Below, in pieces: positions 24,600 to 36,774 of a stretch of DNA of 64,000 bases. The position numbers and the translations under genes are program-made. Each line of letters begins with the position of its first letter. Within the stretch, counting starts at the first letter, position 1. A model generated the notes under the pieces. The model was not told the DNA's origin, made no database searches, and saw nothing but the letters and a program-made list of their open reading frames with translations. The stretch lies in contig JALJCS010000001.1 of the NCBI GenBank assembly GCA_023055355.1, positions 75,867,381 through 75,931,380 on the forward strand, in the 5' to 3' direction. The stretch comes from Agelaius tricolor. Its lineage: Eukaryota; Chordata; Aves; Passeriformes; Icteridae.

Positions 24600-26155
24600 C
24601 CATTCTCCCACCATAGAAGATGACCATATTCAAGACCATCTAAGGAACAAGAAGGTGCAAAAGTCCATGGGACCTGATCAGAGGCATCCATGGGTCCTGA
24701 ACGAACTGGCAGATGCAGGGATTAAGCCCCTATCAATTCTATTTGGAAACAGGAAACTGAAACATCAAACTGTGGCAGTTCGATGAAATTTCCACTGAAC
24801 AGAAAAGAGGAACATGCCCTGTCTTTTCATAAAGAAAACGGGAATACTTGGGAAACTACAGGCCAATCAGTCTCACCTCAGTGGCTGGTAGATCCTCCTG
24901 GAAATTATGCTAATACACATGAGAAATAAGGAGGTCATTGGTGAGAGCCAACATGGCTTCACTAAGAGCAAATCATGCCTGAACAATTGGGTGGCCTTCT
25001 ATGACAGGGTTACAGTGTTGATGAATAAAGGAAAAGTAACTGATATCATGCAGCTGGACTTCAGAAAAGCATTTGACATTGTCCTGAATGACATCCTTTT
25101 CTTTAAACTGGAGACATGGATTTGACATTTGGGACATTTGGGACACTTGGGGAAAAGGAATTGGCTGGATGGTCAACATCTCAATGTCCAAGTGGAAGCT
25201 AGTGACAAATGATCCTCAGGGGGTTATATTGGGATTGGATCTATTTAACATCTTCGTTATCAACATGAGCAGTGGAGCCCTCAGCCAGTTTGCTGGCAAC
25301 TCCAAGATGTGTGGTGGAGTCAACATGCTGGAGGGAAGGGATGCCATCCAGTGGAGCCTTGACAGGCTTGAGAGGGATGCCTGTGTGAACCTCATGAAGA
25401 TCAATGGGGCCAATGCGAGATCCAGCAGCTGAGCTGGGGCAATCCCAAGCACAAGTAGTCTGGGCAGAGAATGGATTGAGAGCAGCCCTGAGGGGAAAGA
25501 CTGGGGAGTGCTGGTGGACGTGGAGCTCAACATGACCCAGCAATGTGCACCTGTAGCCCAGAAAGCCAACCTGCATCAAGAGAAACCTGGCCAGCAGGTG
25601 AAGAGAGGGGATTCTTCCCCTTCTCTCCACTCTTCTTGTACCCCACCTAGAGCACTGCACCCAGCTCTGGGGTGCCCGATATAACATCCTCTGGCCCTGC
25701 TGAGGTGATTCCAGAGGAAGCCACAAAGATGGACCACCTCTCCTGTGAAGCTGAGAGAGCTGGGCCGGTTCAGACTGGAGAAGAGAATGCTCCAGGAAGA
25801 ATTAGATCACCTTCCAGTACCTAAAAAGGGGACTATAAGAAAGGAGGGGACAGACTTCCTTAGCATTGCCTGTAGCAATAGGACAAAGCATGGCATTTGT
25901 TATGCCTAAATTGACCTGAGGGTCAATTTAGATTAGATATAGGGAAGAAGTTTTTTACAATAAGGCTGATAAAACACTGCTACAGGTTGCCCAGAGAGAC
26001 AGCAGATGTCTCATCCTTGGAAATGTACCAAGGCTGGGTTGGATGGGGTTTGGATCAACCTGGACTAGTTGGTGTCCTCTGCAGAGGGGTTGGAATCAGA
26101 TTATCTCTAAGGTTCCTTCCAACCCAGAGCAATCTATGATTTTATGATTGTTATA
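24600..26155 (+). mobile_element. CR1 LINE, 5'-truncated, longest copy in the window
   Basis: About 1.55 kb of sense CR1. It starts in the linker before the reverse transcriptase ('aagtccatgggacctgatca' at 24660-24679) and continues through 'ggaaactacaggccaatcag' (24851-24870), the RT core and the C-terminal ORF2 region. It ends in the non-coding 3' end ('ggttccttccaacccagagc' at 26112-26131, tail 'ctatgattttatgattg' at 26135-26151). CR1 elements copy their own RNA by target-primed reverse transcription. This copy has stops and frameshifts and cannot encode a full protein. The 3' boundary is firm; the 5' boundary is approximate. Confidence 0.93.
24840..25432 (+). pseudogene. CR1 reverse transcriptase fragment, frame-broken and with altered active site
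   Basis: Within the CR1. One frame (24907-25125) encodes the fingers/palm part, with RT motif A visible as LDFRKAFD at 25054-25077; the first Asp is the expected metal-binding residue. That frame stops at 25126. The next part lies in another frame (25088-25432): motif B as PQGVILG followed by LFNIF, then at 25289-25300 FAGN where CR1 family enzymes carry FADD. Both catalytic aspartates of that motif are therefore lost. A 9-bp triplication at 25124-25150 sits near the frame change. The translation continues with NMLEGRDAIQ-type wording typical of CR1. This is a dead copy with no sign of selection. Confidence 0.9.
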
Positions 26156-26714
26156 GCAAGGGAAATTTTGATTTAGTAACCTGCATGCACTTTGATGTCT
26201 CAGAAATTAAGAGACAAAGAGAAAAAACCAAGAATATATTCATTTGTTTGCCTGTATTTTAGTTTTCTATGTTTCACAGTTTCTGTGGGGATTTCTCAGG
26301 CTATCCTGATATGTTTGTTCGGCAATACCAGTTTCAGTTCTCTACCATCACGGCAATGAAGCAAAAACCCCTTTCCATTATTAAGCGTACATTAGTATGA
26401 AGTGCAATAAAGTATTTCCCTCGTGAATAATACCAAAAGGCAATTCCTTATCCAAATTTTGCAGCTTAACACTCAGAATTACCTCAGCAAAATATTTCGG
26501 ATATAATTTCTGAGATAAATGAAATTACATACTTGACTGAAAGTTAATTGGAAACTTAGTGAGAATAGCAATTCCAGTAATACCAGAATAATTTTAAAAG
26601 TTTCTTCATTTTCACCATAATTGAAAGCTATTCTCTAGAAGCTGCAGCTGATCATGTACCAGTTTCTTGGTACTTGCAATAGAAGTAATTTTAAAGTGAG
26701 AGATGTTGTGTCTC

Positions 26715-26749
26715 AGGAGAAGAAAGGAGGAAGAAGAAGAAGGAAAAAA
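26715..26749 (+). repeat. Pure purine (GA-rich) run
   Basis: Thirty-five consecutive A/G bases, including aagaagaagaagg. A polypurine tract of ordinary simple-repeat type. Confidence 0.85.
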
Positions 26750-28158
26750 TTAAAAAGAAGGAATGGTGAAAAGGGTGAAAAGATTTATTAAAATGATTTA
26801 TTAAGAGTTGCAGATTTTCTCTCTGGGCCTCTGGTGTGTGAGTTCTAAGCAAAACTTGTGAGGGTTTTGAGAGAGTAAGGTAGTATGTCAGTGGACAAAC
26901 TCATCAAGCTTACAAAACTGATTTATCTTATTATTATCTCTGTCTTCTTAGAAAAACCTATTTTAAACCTTCAGGATATCTCTTGTCCTTTTGCTTGAAA
27001 AGGCTTCCACTTTTAACCCCCAAAAATATCTTGGAGTGTCATTATAACTTTCAGTCATTCTGTGCATTTTCACTATATTACAGATCTCTGTTGTTCTTAT
27101 TTAAAATGTACTTTAAAACGCTGTCAGCTATCTGAAGAAACTTGGTCTAGAAAAGTCACCATTAAATATGTTTCTTCATTATATTTGATACTGAGACCAT
27201 GAATAATGACTTACCCTAGATTTCAGTAACCAATTACCATAATATTTACTGGCAACAACTCCGTAAAACTTGTTGCTATAGTGACTTAATCTTGGTCTTA
27301 ATCCAGGTCCCAGAGGAGGTGTCCATTATCACAAAAGCCTCTGCTGGAGCAAGCATCTGTTGCTGCAGTCTTGGAAGAGAGGGATCAGGGACTACAGAGG
27401 CTGAGTTTCTAAACTACTGTCTCACCCCCTCAGGCCACTTGAGACCACTAGTAAGGCTGCATTGCCTTGTAATAACCATGTGCTGGAAATCTTTCAATTT
27501 CTCTGTGCTTTCTACAGAAGGTAAAAATTTCTCAGTGCTCCCACTAGTTAGCAAAACCACTCAGAAAAGAGGAATCCATCTGTAAAACTGGAGCTGAAGA
27601 GAAATATCCCAACCACCACCTTCTTTTGCCTCTCTTTTCTTGAATCATTCTCAAATCTACCATTTGACATTATTTTATTGATTACTTAATAATAAATAGA
27701 CAGAAGTGTTTCAGGTAATTTTTTTTTCCTTCTTCACAATGTTTCCAGGAAGCTTCCTTCAAAAATAGAAGTGGAGTAGTGCTTTTTTTCCCCTACTTGC
27801 CAGACCTGGGGAAAGATTGCCAGGTGTACTTGGGGATCTGACCAGGGTCTTCCACACATGTGAGGAACCATTTGCTCCATTCCTGGCCCAAGCCAGGTCC
27901 TGCAGGAGTATCTAGATGGAAACACAACATGGGGAATGCTGGAGCTGACTCCTCCAGACCGGAGCTTTCCTTCCAGCAGCCTGCCTGGGCTTGCAGGTCA
28001 GCTGAACTGTCTCTGTGCAGGCATCCTGAGGTGGGTAATAAGGAATACATTGTTTTAGTTTTTCCCCATAAAAATAAATCACTTGTTATTTTAGCAAAAT
28101 GCCAGATTCCCCAAGAGACATGCTGACTTTATGAAGTGGGACTTTCCAACAGAAAAGT

Positions 28159-28184
28159 TGACTGACTGACTGACTGACTGACTG
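28159..28184. repeat. (TGAC)n tetranucleotide microsatellite
   Basis: Six and a half perfect copies of TGAC. Confidence 0.95.
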
Positions 28185-28606
28185 ATGGACTCCCAGATTT
28201 ACAAGTCTGCATGAGAAAAAAGCCACTGAATCCCAGCTGTAGTGCATGCCAAACAGGCTGTGTATATAAAGGACCTAATTCCAAAATTTTGCCCAAATAA
28301 AGGTAATGGTTTTACACGATCATTTCCTTCTTGCTACAATCCTGCAGGTGTTTGAAGGAAGCTACAGCAATCAATTAGTGCTGAGAAGTCCTGAGAGGCT
28401 GACATCAAGGATAGTTGTAGGAGCAAGCACTTCTGACCACACAAGAAAACTGGCCAGTCAGAGATCCTTTTCCTCATATTTTTCCTTATTGCAGAACTTC
28501 CCTCCTCTCCAATCTCCTAAGTGAGCACTTCAGGTCATCTTGATGTTTAAATAGCATTGTCCTACAAGTGTAACATGATGTAATAGAAGTGTTAGTGTGA
28601 TCCCAG

Positions 28607-28627
28607 TTTTTTTTTTTTTTTTTTTTT
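28607..28627 (-). repeat. Poly-T homopolymer (poly-A on minus strand)
   Basis: Twenty-one consecutive T. It could be the tail of a retrosequence on the minus strand, but no recognisable body lies next to it. Confidence 0.85.
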
Positions 28628-30104
28628 ACTTGATGTTGTCTAATCTGCAAGCTTTGGACAGTGTTGGAAATATTCCTTCTCATGAGCAGGAGTGTTTGCT
28701 CTGGTTCCTGAGCTGCCACCTAAACTTGACTTCAAAGGGACAAAGCTGACCTTCTGCATAGTTCTGATCAGAGACTGCAAATTCATCCTGAAGACACTAA
28801 AAACAATTTGCAGTTAGCTTAGAGTGACAAGTTTAACATTCACTTATCAAGTGCAGCAATTTATTTTTACAGTGTTGCAAAATGGCTTGGGCCCAGCTAA
28901 TTTCACTTGGAGGAACAAATACTGCCACAGCCAGAAGGCACAAAATGTGCAACAATAATCCTTAAAGCAACACACTGTAATTTGCCTTCTTCTGTTTAAT
29001 GCCATGTCAAACAGAAGGATTTCTACACATTTCAGATGGTGGCTGTGTTGCCTTCTTTTGGTTTGAATTTAAAAAAAAAATTGATTTACTTCAGAGAGCA
29101 GTGATAGATGAAGGATATGACATGCACTGAGCATGCCTAGTTCCTTGCTCATGCCAAAAAAATCCCAGAAGGATAAATCTCGTTTCCTGCCTTACTTCAC
29201 AGAATTTAACTTTTTAAACAAGTCATGTTCTGTGGTTTGGATTCTGTGTTTATATCAGGGTTTGTTTCCAGGCTCATGGACAATAATAGTACATGGGTCT
29301 GAAAAATCTGAACATTTTCATGTGGAGGGAAATCTTGGTGATTTAATCTTACTTTACCTCTTATTATTTGCATTAATTCTTATAAACCAGGCCTTACAGA
29401 TAAGTTGCAATAAAAGGTGATATTTTCCAGGTATAGACTGGAAAATATGTGAACTTGAGCTTTCATTTAAGTCAAATTTATTTCCATGATTTCAGGCTGT
29501 ACTTATATATTCGTACTGTAGACTTTATTTATTTTAGTAAATATGGAGCTGGAAATTAAGACTTAATTTTAAAAATATGTTCTGTGTTTAAACTGACTCG
29601 TGCATTTTATACATGCCCACACACACATACATATATAAAACCTTTGTGATCTACTGATTATAGCTGGATTCAAATTGAATTGGAAGCAGAACATGAGTTC
29701 TATTGAACCTGTTTGCTGACTGCATTTAGAAGATTGTAAGAATATACATTTCTTTCTGGATTTCCATTAACAGCAAAATTCTTTAAAAAAGACACTTCTA
29801 TGAGACTTGATGATATCTTCCAGGGATATGTTGTATTATCCAAACATCTAGCATGAACAAATTAAAAAAGCGTATGAATAGAACATATACATGTGAGAGG
29901 ACACATAAATGCACACACAGAAAAAGGGAAGCAAGATAAGTTTAAACTTGAGACTTAACATGGCTTGCTAGGTTTAAAACTTTAATAATGCTCTGAATAG
30001 TGACTATAACAGGTACCTAAAGCTTTATTTATCTACACAAGAGCAGTTATGCCTAATAGGCTAGTGATATTCTGAAAATGACCAGTCATGTTGTGAAGGA
30101 AAGC

Positions 30105-30124
30105 AAAAAAAAAAAAAAAAAAAA
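30105..30124 (+). repeat. Poly-A homopolymer
   Basis: Twenty consecutive A followed by gaaagaaa. No retrogene or SINE body recognised upstream. Confidence 0.85.
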
Positions 30125-30389
30125 GAAAGAAATGAAAAATTTGATGATACAGAATCTTTTTTAATCTTGATGTAAACCTGAAAAATAGGTAGCTTCTGGT
30201 GCACTTGGCTTTGTCTGTAGCTGTCTTTGTCTAACCCACATTTTTTTCAAACCTCAGCTAACTCTTAACTATATTTTTACCTCCTCACATTCTATATTAT
30301 AGTGTATTATAAAAATGAATAATTTCTACCTACTTAACACATACCTCAGTAAGCGTAATATACACAGTAGTTATAGACAGTTTTAACAA

Positions 30390-30475
30390 TATGTGTGTGT
30401 CTGTGTCTCTGTGTGTGTGCACTGGAATATAAATATATATATATATATGCATCTATATAAATTTATATATGCTTA
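30390..30475. repeat. Compound TG/TA low-complexity tract
   Basis: (TG)n with TCTG interruptions to about 30420, then (AT)n at 30428-30475. Simple sequence. Confidence 0.85.
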
Positions 30476-31394
30476 TGAAAAATATGCAAAACTTGTTTCA
30501 TTTTAGATGATTTGAAAAAAAAACCTTCTTGCACAGTAGAGGGAAGAGTACCCCTTGGTGCTTGGCTGAAGTCTAAGCAGAACAGCTGGTGTTTGTCCAA
30601 AGTGGCAGTTCTATGTGTTGCTGTTTGCTTCTACCGAATTATCTTCTTATCACTATTCCTTTAGCAACAGTGTTATTTTTTTCCCATGACAATATGCTGT
30701 TTTATTCTTTCTTCCCAGTGAAGGATAAACTTGAAAATTTTAAGAAATAGTGGTAAAATGAAGTGCACATGATGAATTAGTTCAATACGACTCCTTTATG
30801 TTTCCATTTAACCAATACCTATGAGACCAGTTTTCAGAGCTCCGGCTTTATTTCTTGACACTCAAAACAAGTAGTAAATACCAGGCTCTGCTTTAATGTT
30901 AATACTCAGATATACATCCATAAACTTTGGTTCTTCTGCTTTCTGTGCAAGGATGAATGACCTTTATGTAAGAACTCAAAAAGCAGTTCAAAGAGGAATT
31001 CCTTCAAAAAGGGATTCCTTCAAACTAATGCAGACATCATTCATTCTTTGGCCCAAGGAGAAGTAACATAAACAGCTGCTTCCACAGTATTGCTGAGGAG
31101 GAGGGGTGAAAGAAATGGGAAAGAGGGAGACTGGCATGCTATGCTCTTGCTTCATGTGGAGCCATGTGGCCCCTGTTACACAAGACCAAGACATGTGCAC
31201 CTTGGACATAATCCATGTATGAATCAGGATGTTCCTCAGCTGCTGCTCCAGCACACATCATAAGAGCAGTTATACCATCTGTAACACTGGACAAGGGAAC
31301 ACCTAAAGAGACGCAAAACCAACTCCAAATACTCTCTGAGATTCCAACTATTTTTAGTGGATTTCCTGCATTTGACATGATTTGTGGAGTCACT

Positions 31395-31580
31395 AATCCT
31401 CAGTGTATTTTTTGTCTGTGTTCTTGTCCAGTCTCCCCTTGAGCCCATGTAAGGTTTTGCATCTATGTCATCCTTTGGGGAGACATTTCATAGGTCTGCT
31501 GGCTGGTAGACAGGACAAGCCTTCTTTGGAAGTTTCTGTTTGATTCTTCTTGGGATCTTCACAGCACAGCCTTGCAAGAG
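31395..31580 (-). mobile_element. Possible ancient CR1/L3-like LINE relic (antisense)
   Basis: The plus strand carries, in order, text resembling an old amniote CR1-like 3' region read backwards: a 'gcatctatgtcatcctttgg' block near 31460-31479 (compare family wording 'gcatccacaacatcctctgg'), then a block near 31485-31500 resembling 'gagttccacaggtt' (seen as gacatttcataggtctg), and 'acaagccttctttgg' near 31514-31530 where the family has an 'agaagtacttccttt'-like stretch. The match is from memory, weak and heavily mutated. Confidence 0.42.
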
Positions 31581-32854
31581 GTAGTACCAAGCTCAAAGTG
31601 TCAGTAATGTATTTCCAGCCATGTGTGGTGGCCATATTATTGTTTTAAAGACCAAAATGCTTCCAGCATCTCGTGTTCTTGTGGCTAAGAAAATTTATAT
31701 TTGAGTTTGAGATATTGCTCTGTCCTGAGGCTAAGGCAAGCTCAGGTTGATGAACCTCTGTGGTTTTATCTCAGCCTCCTGTCACACTGAGATCACTTTT
31801 GCAGCTGAATCTAAACCTCCAACCCCTTTTGATTGGTCTGTTTGTTTCTTGGGGCCTGGGCAGCCTCATCTACCCTTAGTGCCCAGAACAAAGAGTCTAA
31901 AACTTGTCTGGGTAACCATGGCACTTGTAAATAAATAAAATGTGTATCAATCATTTCTACCATACAGTACTCCCTAAAACAAAACTGTCTCTATAAATGG
32001 GTAATTCCCTGTGATTGCTCTCCTGGGACCTTCTCTCCCTCACAACTGTCCTGGGAACACTGCCTACACAATCATAACACCAAGTTCTCAACCTGGTACC
32101 TCTTGCTGTCTTTATATCTTGTTGCCTTAGCTCCTTCTGTAGCCAAATACAAATAGTCCAATTTGCTTTACTTTTTTCCTATTGTCCTTAAACTCTTTCC
32201 ACCCTAACTGAACCCTTTGGATATCCTTCACTTTATTTCTCTGCCAAAAAATTTTTGATAAGTAAATGCTTTTCTAGTTTCTTAAATTTACTAAATAATA
32301 TCCCAAAATATTAAATTGAGTTCTTGGAATGGTTTTACATTTAATTACTCTTGCTGTATCAGTTTCCTAGATGCTTCTCTTTTGACTCATCCCCTAATGA
32401 GTGTGAGACTGTGCAGTGTTTACCTGAGGAGCAGGTATCTCCTGAAGATGTGCCTGGTTTTATGTGAATTCTTTTATTTGGCACGCCCTGACGATGTACT
32501 GAAGAAGGTTTTGGAAGTACGTTTCTCAGATAAACTTAGGGGTTATGCCCCCAGGATTCACTCATGGCACATATAATCTGCCTGAGAAAAGGAAAATTTC
32601 AGGTGCTTGTGCAACTTTAACAGGATTTTTATGACTGGACCAAGATTATCTTTACAGCTGCATCTGCAGGAATTTATCAGTCTTCTTAGAGCCTTCCTCC
32701 CTATGTACTCAACTGCCTCCTGCAAAACCCCTTATCACTGAGATGTGCGCTTCTTCAGCAGCAGGCTTATGAGTCTCTTCTTGAAAGCCATAAAGAGAAT
32801 CTTCAGCTTACCAAAACAGTGAATATCGTCCAAACACATAGGAGCCATAGGAAC
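31581..32854. other. Non-coding stretch, nothing recognised
   Basis: Unique-looking sequence. The frames at 31747-31938 and 32316-32576 have no recognisable domains. No RNA gene was seen. Confidence 0.55.
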
Positions 32855-33397
32855 AGAAGTGAAGGAAAAGGTATTTTTCATGTCTGGATTCCATCTGAAT
32901 TACTGTATCTGGCTCTGGGGCCCCCAACACAAGAAAGACATGGACCCCTTGGAATCAGTCCTGAGGGGGTCACTAAGCTGATCACAGGGCTGAAACAGCT
33001 CTCCTGTGAAGACAGGCTGAAAGTTGGGACTGAAAAGGCTCCTGGGAGACCTCATATCCCCTTCCAACACCTAAAGGGGCTACAGGAGAGCTGGAGATGG
33101 ACTTTTTTCTAGTGTATGAAGTGATAGGACAAGGAAGAAAGGCCTTGAGCTGAAAGACAGCAGGTTTAGATCAGATATTAGGAGGAAGGTCTTTACTAGA
33201 AGAGTGGTGAGGCACTGGAACAGGTTGCAATGGGAGATTATGGACTTCCTATCCATGTAAGTGTTCAAGGTCAGGCTCCATGGGGCTCTGAGTAGGGGAT
33301 CTAGGGGAGGTGTCCCTACCCATGACAGGGGATTGGAACTAGATGATCTTTAAGGTCCCTTCCAGCCTAAATCATTCTGTGATTCTATGATTATATT
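32855..33397 (+). mobile_element. CR1 LINE 3' end (sense), best preserved copy
   Basis: Begins in the last part of ORF2 ('tactgtatctggctctgggg' at 32901-32920), continues through 'ctcctgtgaagacaggctga' (33001-33020) and 'aggcactggaacaggttgca' (33210-33229), and ends with 'tctgtgattctatgatt'. The order and wording are a close match to avian CR1 consensus as I know it. The open frame at 32819-33112 covers the C-terminal end of ORF2 but is a truncated remnant. This is the least diverged CR1 in the window by eye. Confidence 0.93.
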
Positions 33398-34299
33398 TTA
33401 AAATGTTCTCTGATTCTCTATATACTCAACACACTCCATGGCAGAATTCAATCAAACTTTATCTATGCAGCTTTTACCATTTTTTTAGCTATTATGTGCC
33501 TTCCACACAAGTAACTTAAATGCAATCAGTAAATACTCCCAGCCACTGAAATTTCAGCAGCTGCACCATTAATTCTCTGGTCTGATTTTTGAACAAGGTC
33601 AATCAACACATTTCAGAACAATTTCTACCACAACTCAGGATTTGGCAAGAGCTCTTCCAAAAGGTGTTCTGTAGGGTCAAGTAATTTAACAGTGTGGAGG
33701 GAGCCTGGTCTTGACTTTTGACTTGGAGACCAGAGACTGGCCCCTGGCTTATTTAATTTACTACTGTTGTTGAAGACTAGGGAAGAACTGCTCCTGAAAG
33801 AATAAATTCCCTAACTTGCCAGCAGAAACAGTTCTTTGATAAGTACTTTAGAAAGTCTCTAGAGGAAGACATCCTATGCCTAACTGAAGTATTTGGGTTT
33901 AGATACCATCTTCGCTGACTACTTTGGGACAGAAGTCTGTAAATAAGAGAGAACAGTAATGTCATAACACTTCTGCAAAGGTTTCCATCTGGAGAATCAC
34001 AGTCATTAGTCCTATGAAAGAATTATACTCATTAGGAAGAAGGAAAATGAAGCAAAACAATCTGTAGTTTTCAGGAAGAGAACTGTTCCTGTCACAGGCA
34101 CAATTCACTCCTGAATCCTATGACTCAGTCTCTCTTCTCCCACTCAGGCCCTGTGTGATGAAATCAGGCAAATCAGGCTTAGGTTGCATAGAAAACAAGC
34201 TAATATTTCTTTTGGATGGTGACTCTTTCCTTAACTTCTACTTATCATGTAATTGTGACAGGGCATGGATTAACAACTTGTTGAAGCCAATCATGCAGT
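33398..34299. other. Non-coding stretch between repeats
   Basis: No recognisable gene or repeat family. The frame starting at 34155 runs from here into the following LINE relic and is not a gene. Confidence 0.55.
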
Positions 34300-34780
34300 C
34301 ACAGAAAATGGAACTGAAACAGGATTTTGAGAGGTCATGTGGTACTTTGTATTGCCCCAAGGCAGAACTGGCTCTGCTAAGGACATTGTGGACAGCTGTT
34401 GGAAAAACAGCTGTTTTAAAGACTTGTAATGATGGTAATTCCACACTTTCCTTAAGCAATGTGTTCCAGTCCTTCACTATCTGTACTGCTGGAATGATTT
34501 TCCTAGTGTTTAACTTTAATCACCTTTGCAGAAATGTAAGCCCTTTATTTTTTGTTCTATCCCCTTCTGGCACAGAGAACAGATTCCTTTCTTCTCTTCA
34601 GAAACCTGTATTAGGTTTGAATACAGTTAGTATGTTTTCTTCTCTAACTCTTTTTTTTTTTTGGATTATGCATGTCCAGTGCTGTCAGTTTTTTAGAAAT
34701 GGTCATGTTTTCTAGCTTTTCTGCATTGCAGTTACTTACTCATGGGACTACACAGACTTTTGGATGAGCTCTCTAAGCCA
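34300..34780 (-). mobile_element. Ancient L3/CR1-like LINE relic (antisense)
   Basis: Plus-strand landmarks in the right order for an old amniote CR1/L3 3' end read backwards: 'gatggtaattccacactttc' (34431-34450), 'gtgttccagtccttcactat' (34461-34480), 'aatgattttcctagtgtt' (34493-34510), 'tctatccccttctggcacag' (34556-34575), 'ttgaatacagttagtatg' (34617-34634) and 'ggtcatgttttctagctttt' (34700-34719). It is strongly diverged. A 186-codon plus-strand frame (34155-34715) overlaps it and is an antisense accident. It differs from the younger avian CR1 copies in wording. Confidence 0.78.
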
Positions 34781-34926
34781 AGCAACCGTGTACTGCCAAG
34801 AGCAAGGAAGAGGACATGACCACATAATTGGGGAAAAGGTAGAAAATAGCAGTAAAGCCTTTTAGAAAAGCGTGGACTAAAATTTACTTAATCAACCTTG
34901 AAACCTAAAAAAGAAAATCAAGTGAT

Positions 34927-34946
34927 AGCAGCAGCAGCAGCAGCAG
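34927..34946. repeat. (AGC)6 trinucleotide repeat
   Basis: Six perfect AGC units plus two bases, in non-coding sequence. Confidence 0.93.
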
Positions 34947-36769
34947 GAAAAAGTTGCTTTGAACAACAAAGAAAAAAAATTGAGCTTTTGCATACTTCCT
35001 TCTATGTGACAATGTATTAGTTACTGTGAATAGGCAGATATGTCTTCTTTCAGATGAAAACTTACTGGATTTGTCAGCTTTTCTTTTCACTTTACTGTCC
35101 AGTCACAGTGTTACTTCCAACACCGATAGAAATGGAGTAATCTAGGTAATCCCCACAATCCTGGAGACCTCAGACTAGATATTCCTTCTTCTTAGCTTCA
35201 GGTAAACTGGATACATTTTAGGGTGTCTGATTAAAGCCTTGGTTATAATTCCTTGTCTTTTTGGCTTGTGTACCAGATTTTATCAAGACTTTGTGGGAGG
35301 GAAGAGAAAACAGAGAATCTGGGAGAGAAAATTCCTCATAAAATTCTATGATTCTCGGACATGGAATATTTTGGGGTGTCTCTAACTGTGTAATGAAATA
35401 TTGGAGTTTTATTTCCTCTATATCTGTTATATGCTCACACAATGTAGTGATTGTTACATTTTCCATTTTGGAAATAGGTATGTAAAACATCTTGGACCCA
35501 GAATCTTTGACTGTAATTATATTAGTGATGTGGACAGGACCAGGGCAGCAGCCCAGGAACTGTTATCTGTATGGTTAAATTGTTAACCTATTCCCTGGTG
35601 CCCTTTTGGCTCATGTCAAATTGCATTATCTGTCTGGGAACTAGCACATGCCAAAGGACCATTCCCAAGGGGAGGTTTGGATGCAGCCACCCTGTTCTGT
35701 AATGTAAAGGACTTTATGAGTGGGATTGTGGCCAGGCCATGTCATTTGGCTTCCAGGCCAACAAATATGACTAGATATTGCTTTTCTTGTTATTCTCTGT
35801 TCAAAAGGCCTTGGTGTAACAGTTAGAGGGGAGCAGGTGACTCTAAAGTAATGTTTTTCATATTTTTCATTATGTACTATAATTTTTGGAATTCCTAAAA
35901 ATCTTCCTATAGATTAAACTTTATAACTGTGAAGATTAAACAGAAGTATTTCTGCTGAGTAATTTTTTTTCAATATTAAATAAAATCAGGACCTTTATCC
36001 AATTATGACTTCCTTAGTTTTCATTGGAAATTCCCTGTTAACACAGATTATGAAAACTAAACTTTCTAATAAAATCAGATTTTAATTTTGGTTGCAATGA
36101 AAACCACCATCAAGTATATAAATAAGACTTGAGGTGAATCTCAGGGATCTTGGGCTTTATTCCCTTCCCTTTTACTATACCACAAGTTCGGGTAAATACA
36201 GGTAGAATGAAAGAGTTAACTAAAGAAGAAATTTCTGTAACAACAGTTTGTTTATATCATTTTCAGTCCTGGCCCCCAAATACAAACCAGTATTAACAGT
36301 TTATAATTACAGTGTTAACATTTTCTTTTTCTAAAGTAAGCTAAACATTTAGGAAAGCTGTATTGCAACACATCTCTGTTGACTTTAATGCACCAGGGCT
36401 TTTGTCAAGTTACAATACATATAGTTTCTAAATTTTCCTGTTCTTGCAAGTATAGCATTTATGTGAATTTTCATTAATTCTCTCTCACTTATGCTCTAGG
36501 AAAAAAACATGTCTGGGAGGTTTTTTGGTAATTTCTTTTTCTGTTTTGTTATTAAAAGTTGCATAAACAAAGGATATACTCTGATTACTGCAACATTCAC
36601 TAAATGAAAAGCCATTGGATATACCAGGATTTAATTTTTTAAAAGTCCACTGTAGACAGCCAGAGGTAGTTAAAAAAAAAAAAAGTTTATTTTGCTTTCT
36701 ATTTGAAAACATTTTCATCCATGGCAGTTAGCCTGATCCCTACTGGGAAAACAGAGACCTAATTTTGTC
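34947..36769. other. Non-coding stretch, nothing recognised
   Basis: Unique-looking sequence. The section 35520-35770 is somewhat GC-richer and contains no frame of note. I see no gene. Confidence 0.55.
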
Positions 36770-36774
36770 CTGCT

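Larger units (their letters stand above)
26156..31394. other. Non-coding stretch with simple repeats
   Basis: No recognisable gene. It contains a purine run at 26715-26749, a (TGAC)n run at 28159-28184, 21 T at 28607-28627, 20 A at 30105-30124, and a TG/TA tract at 30390-30475. The longest frames are under 100 codons and unconvincing. The rest looks unique. Confidence 0.55.

Noticed and set aside
25241..25726. 161-codon minus-strand frame
   Set aside because: It is the antisense of CR1 ORF2 and its C-terminal region.
34155..34715. 186-codon plus-strand open frame, the longest in the window
   Set aside because: It overlaps the antisense L3/CR1 relic for most of its length and has no domain; the residues follow from the reverse strand of the repeat.
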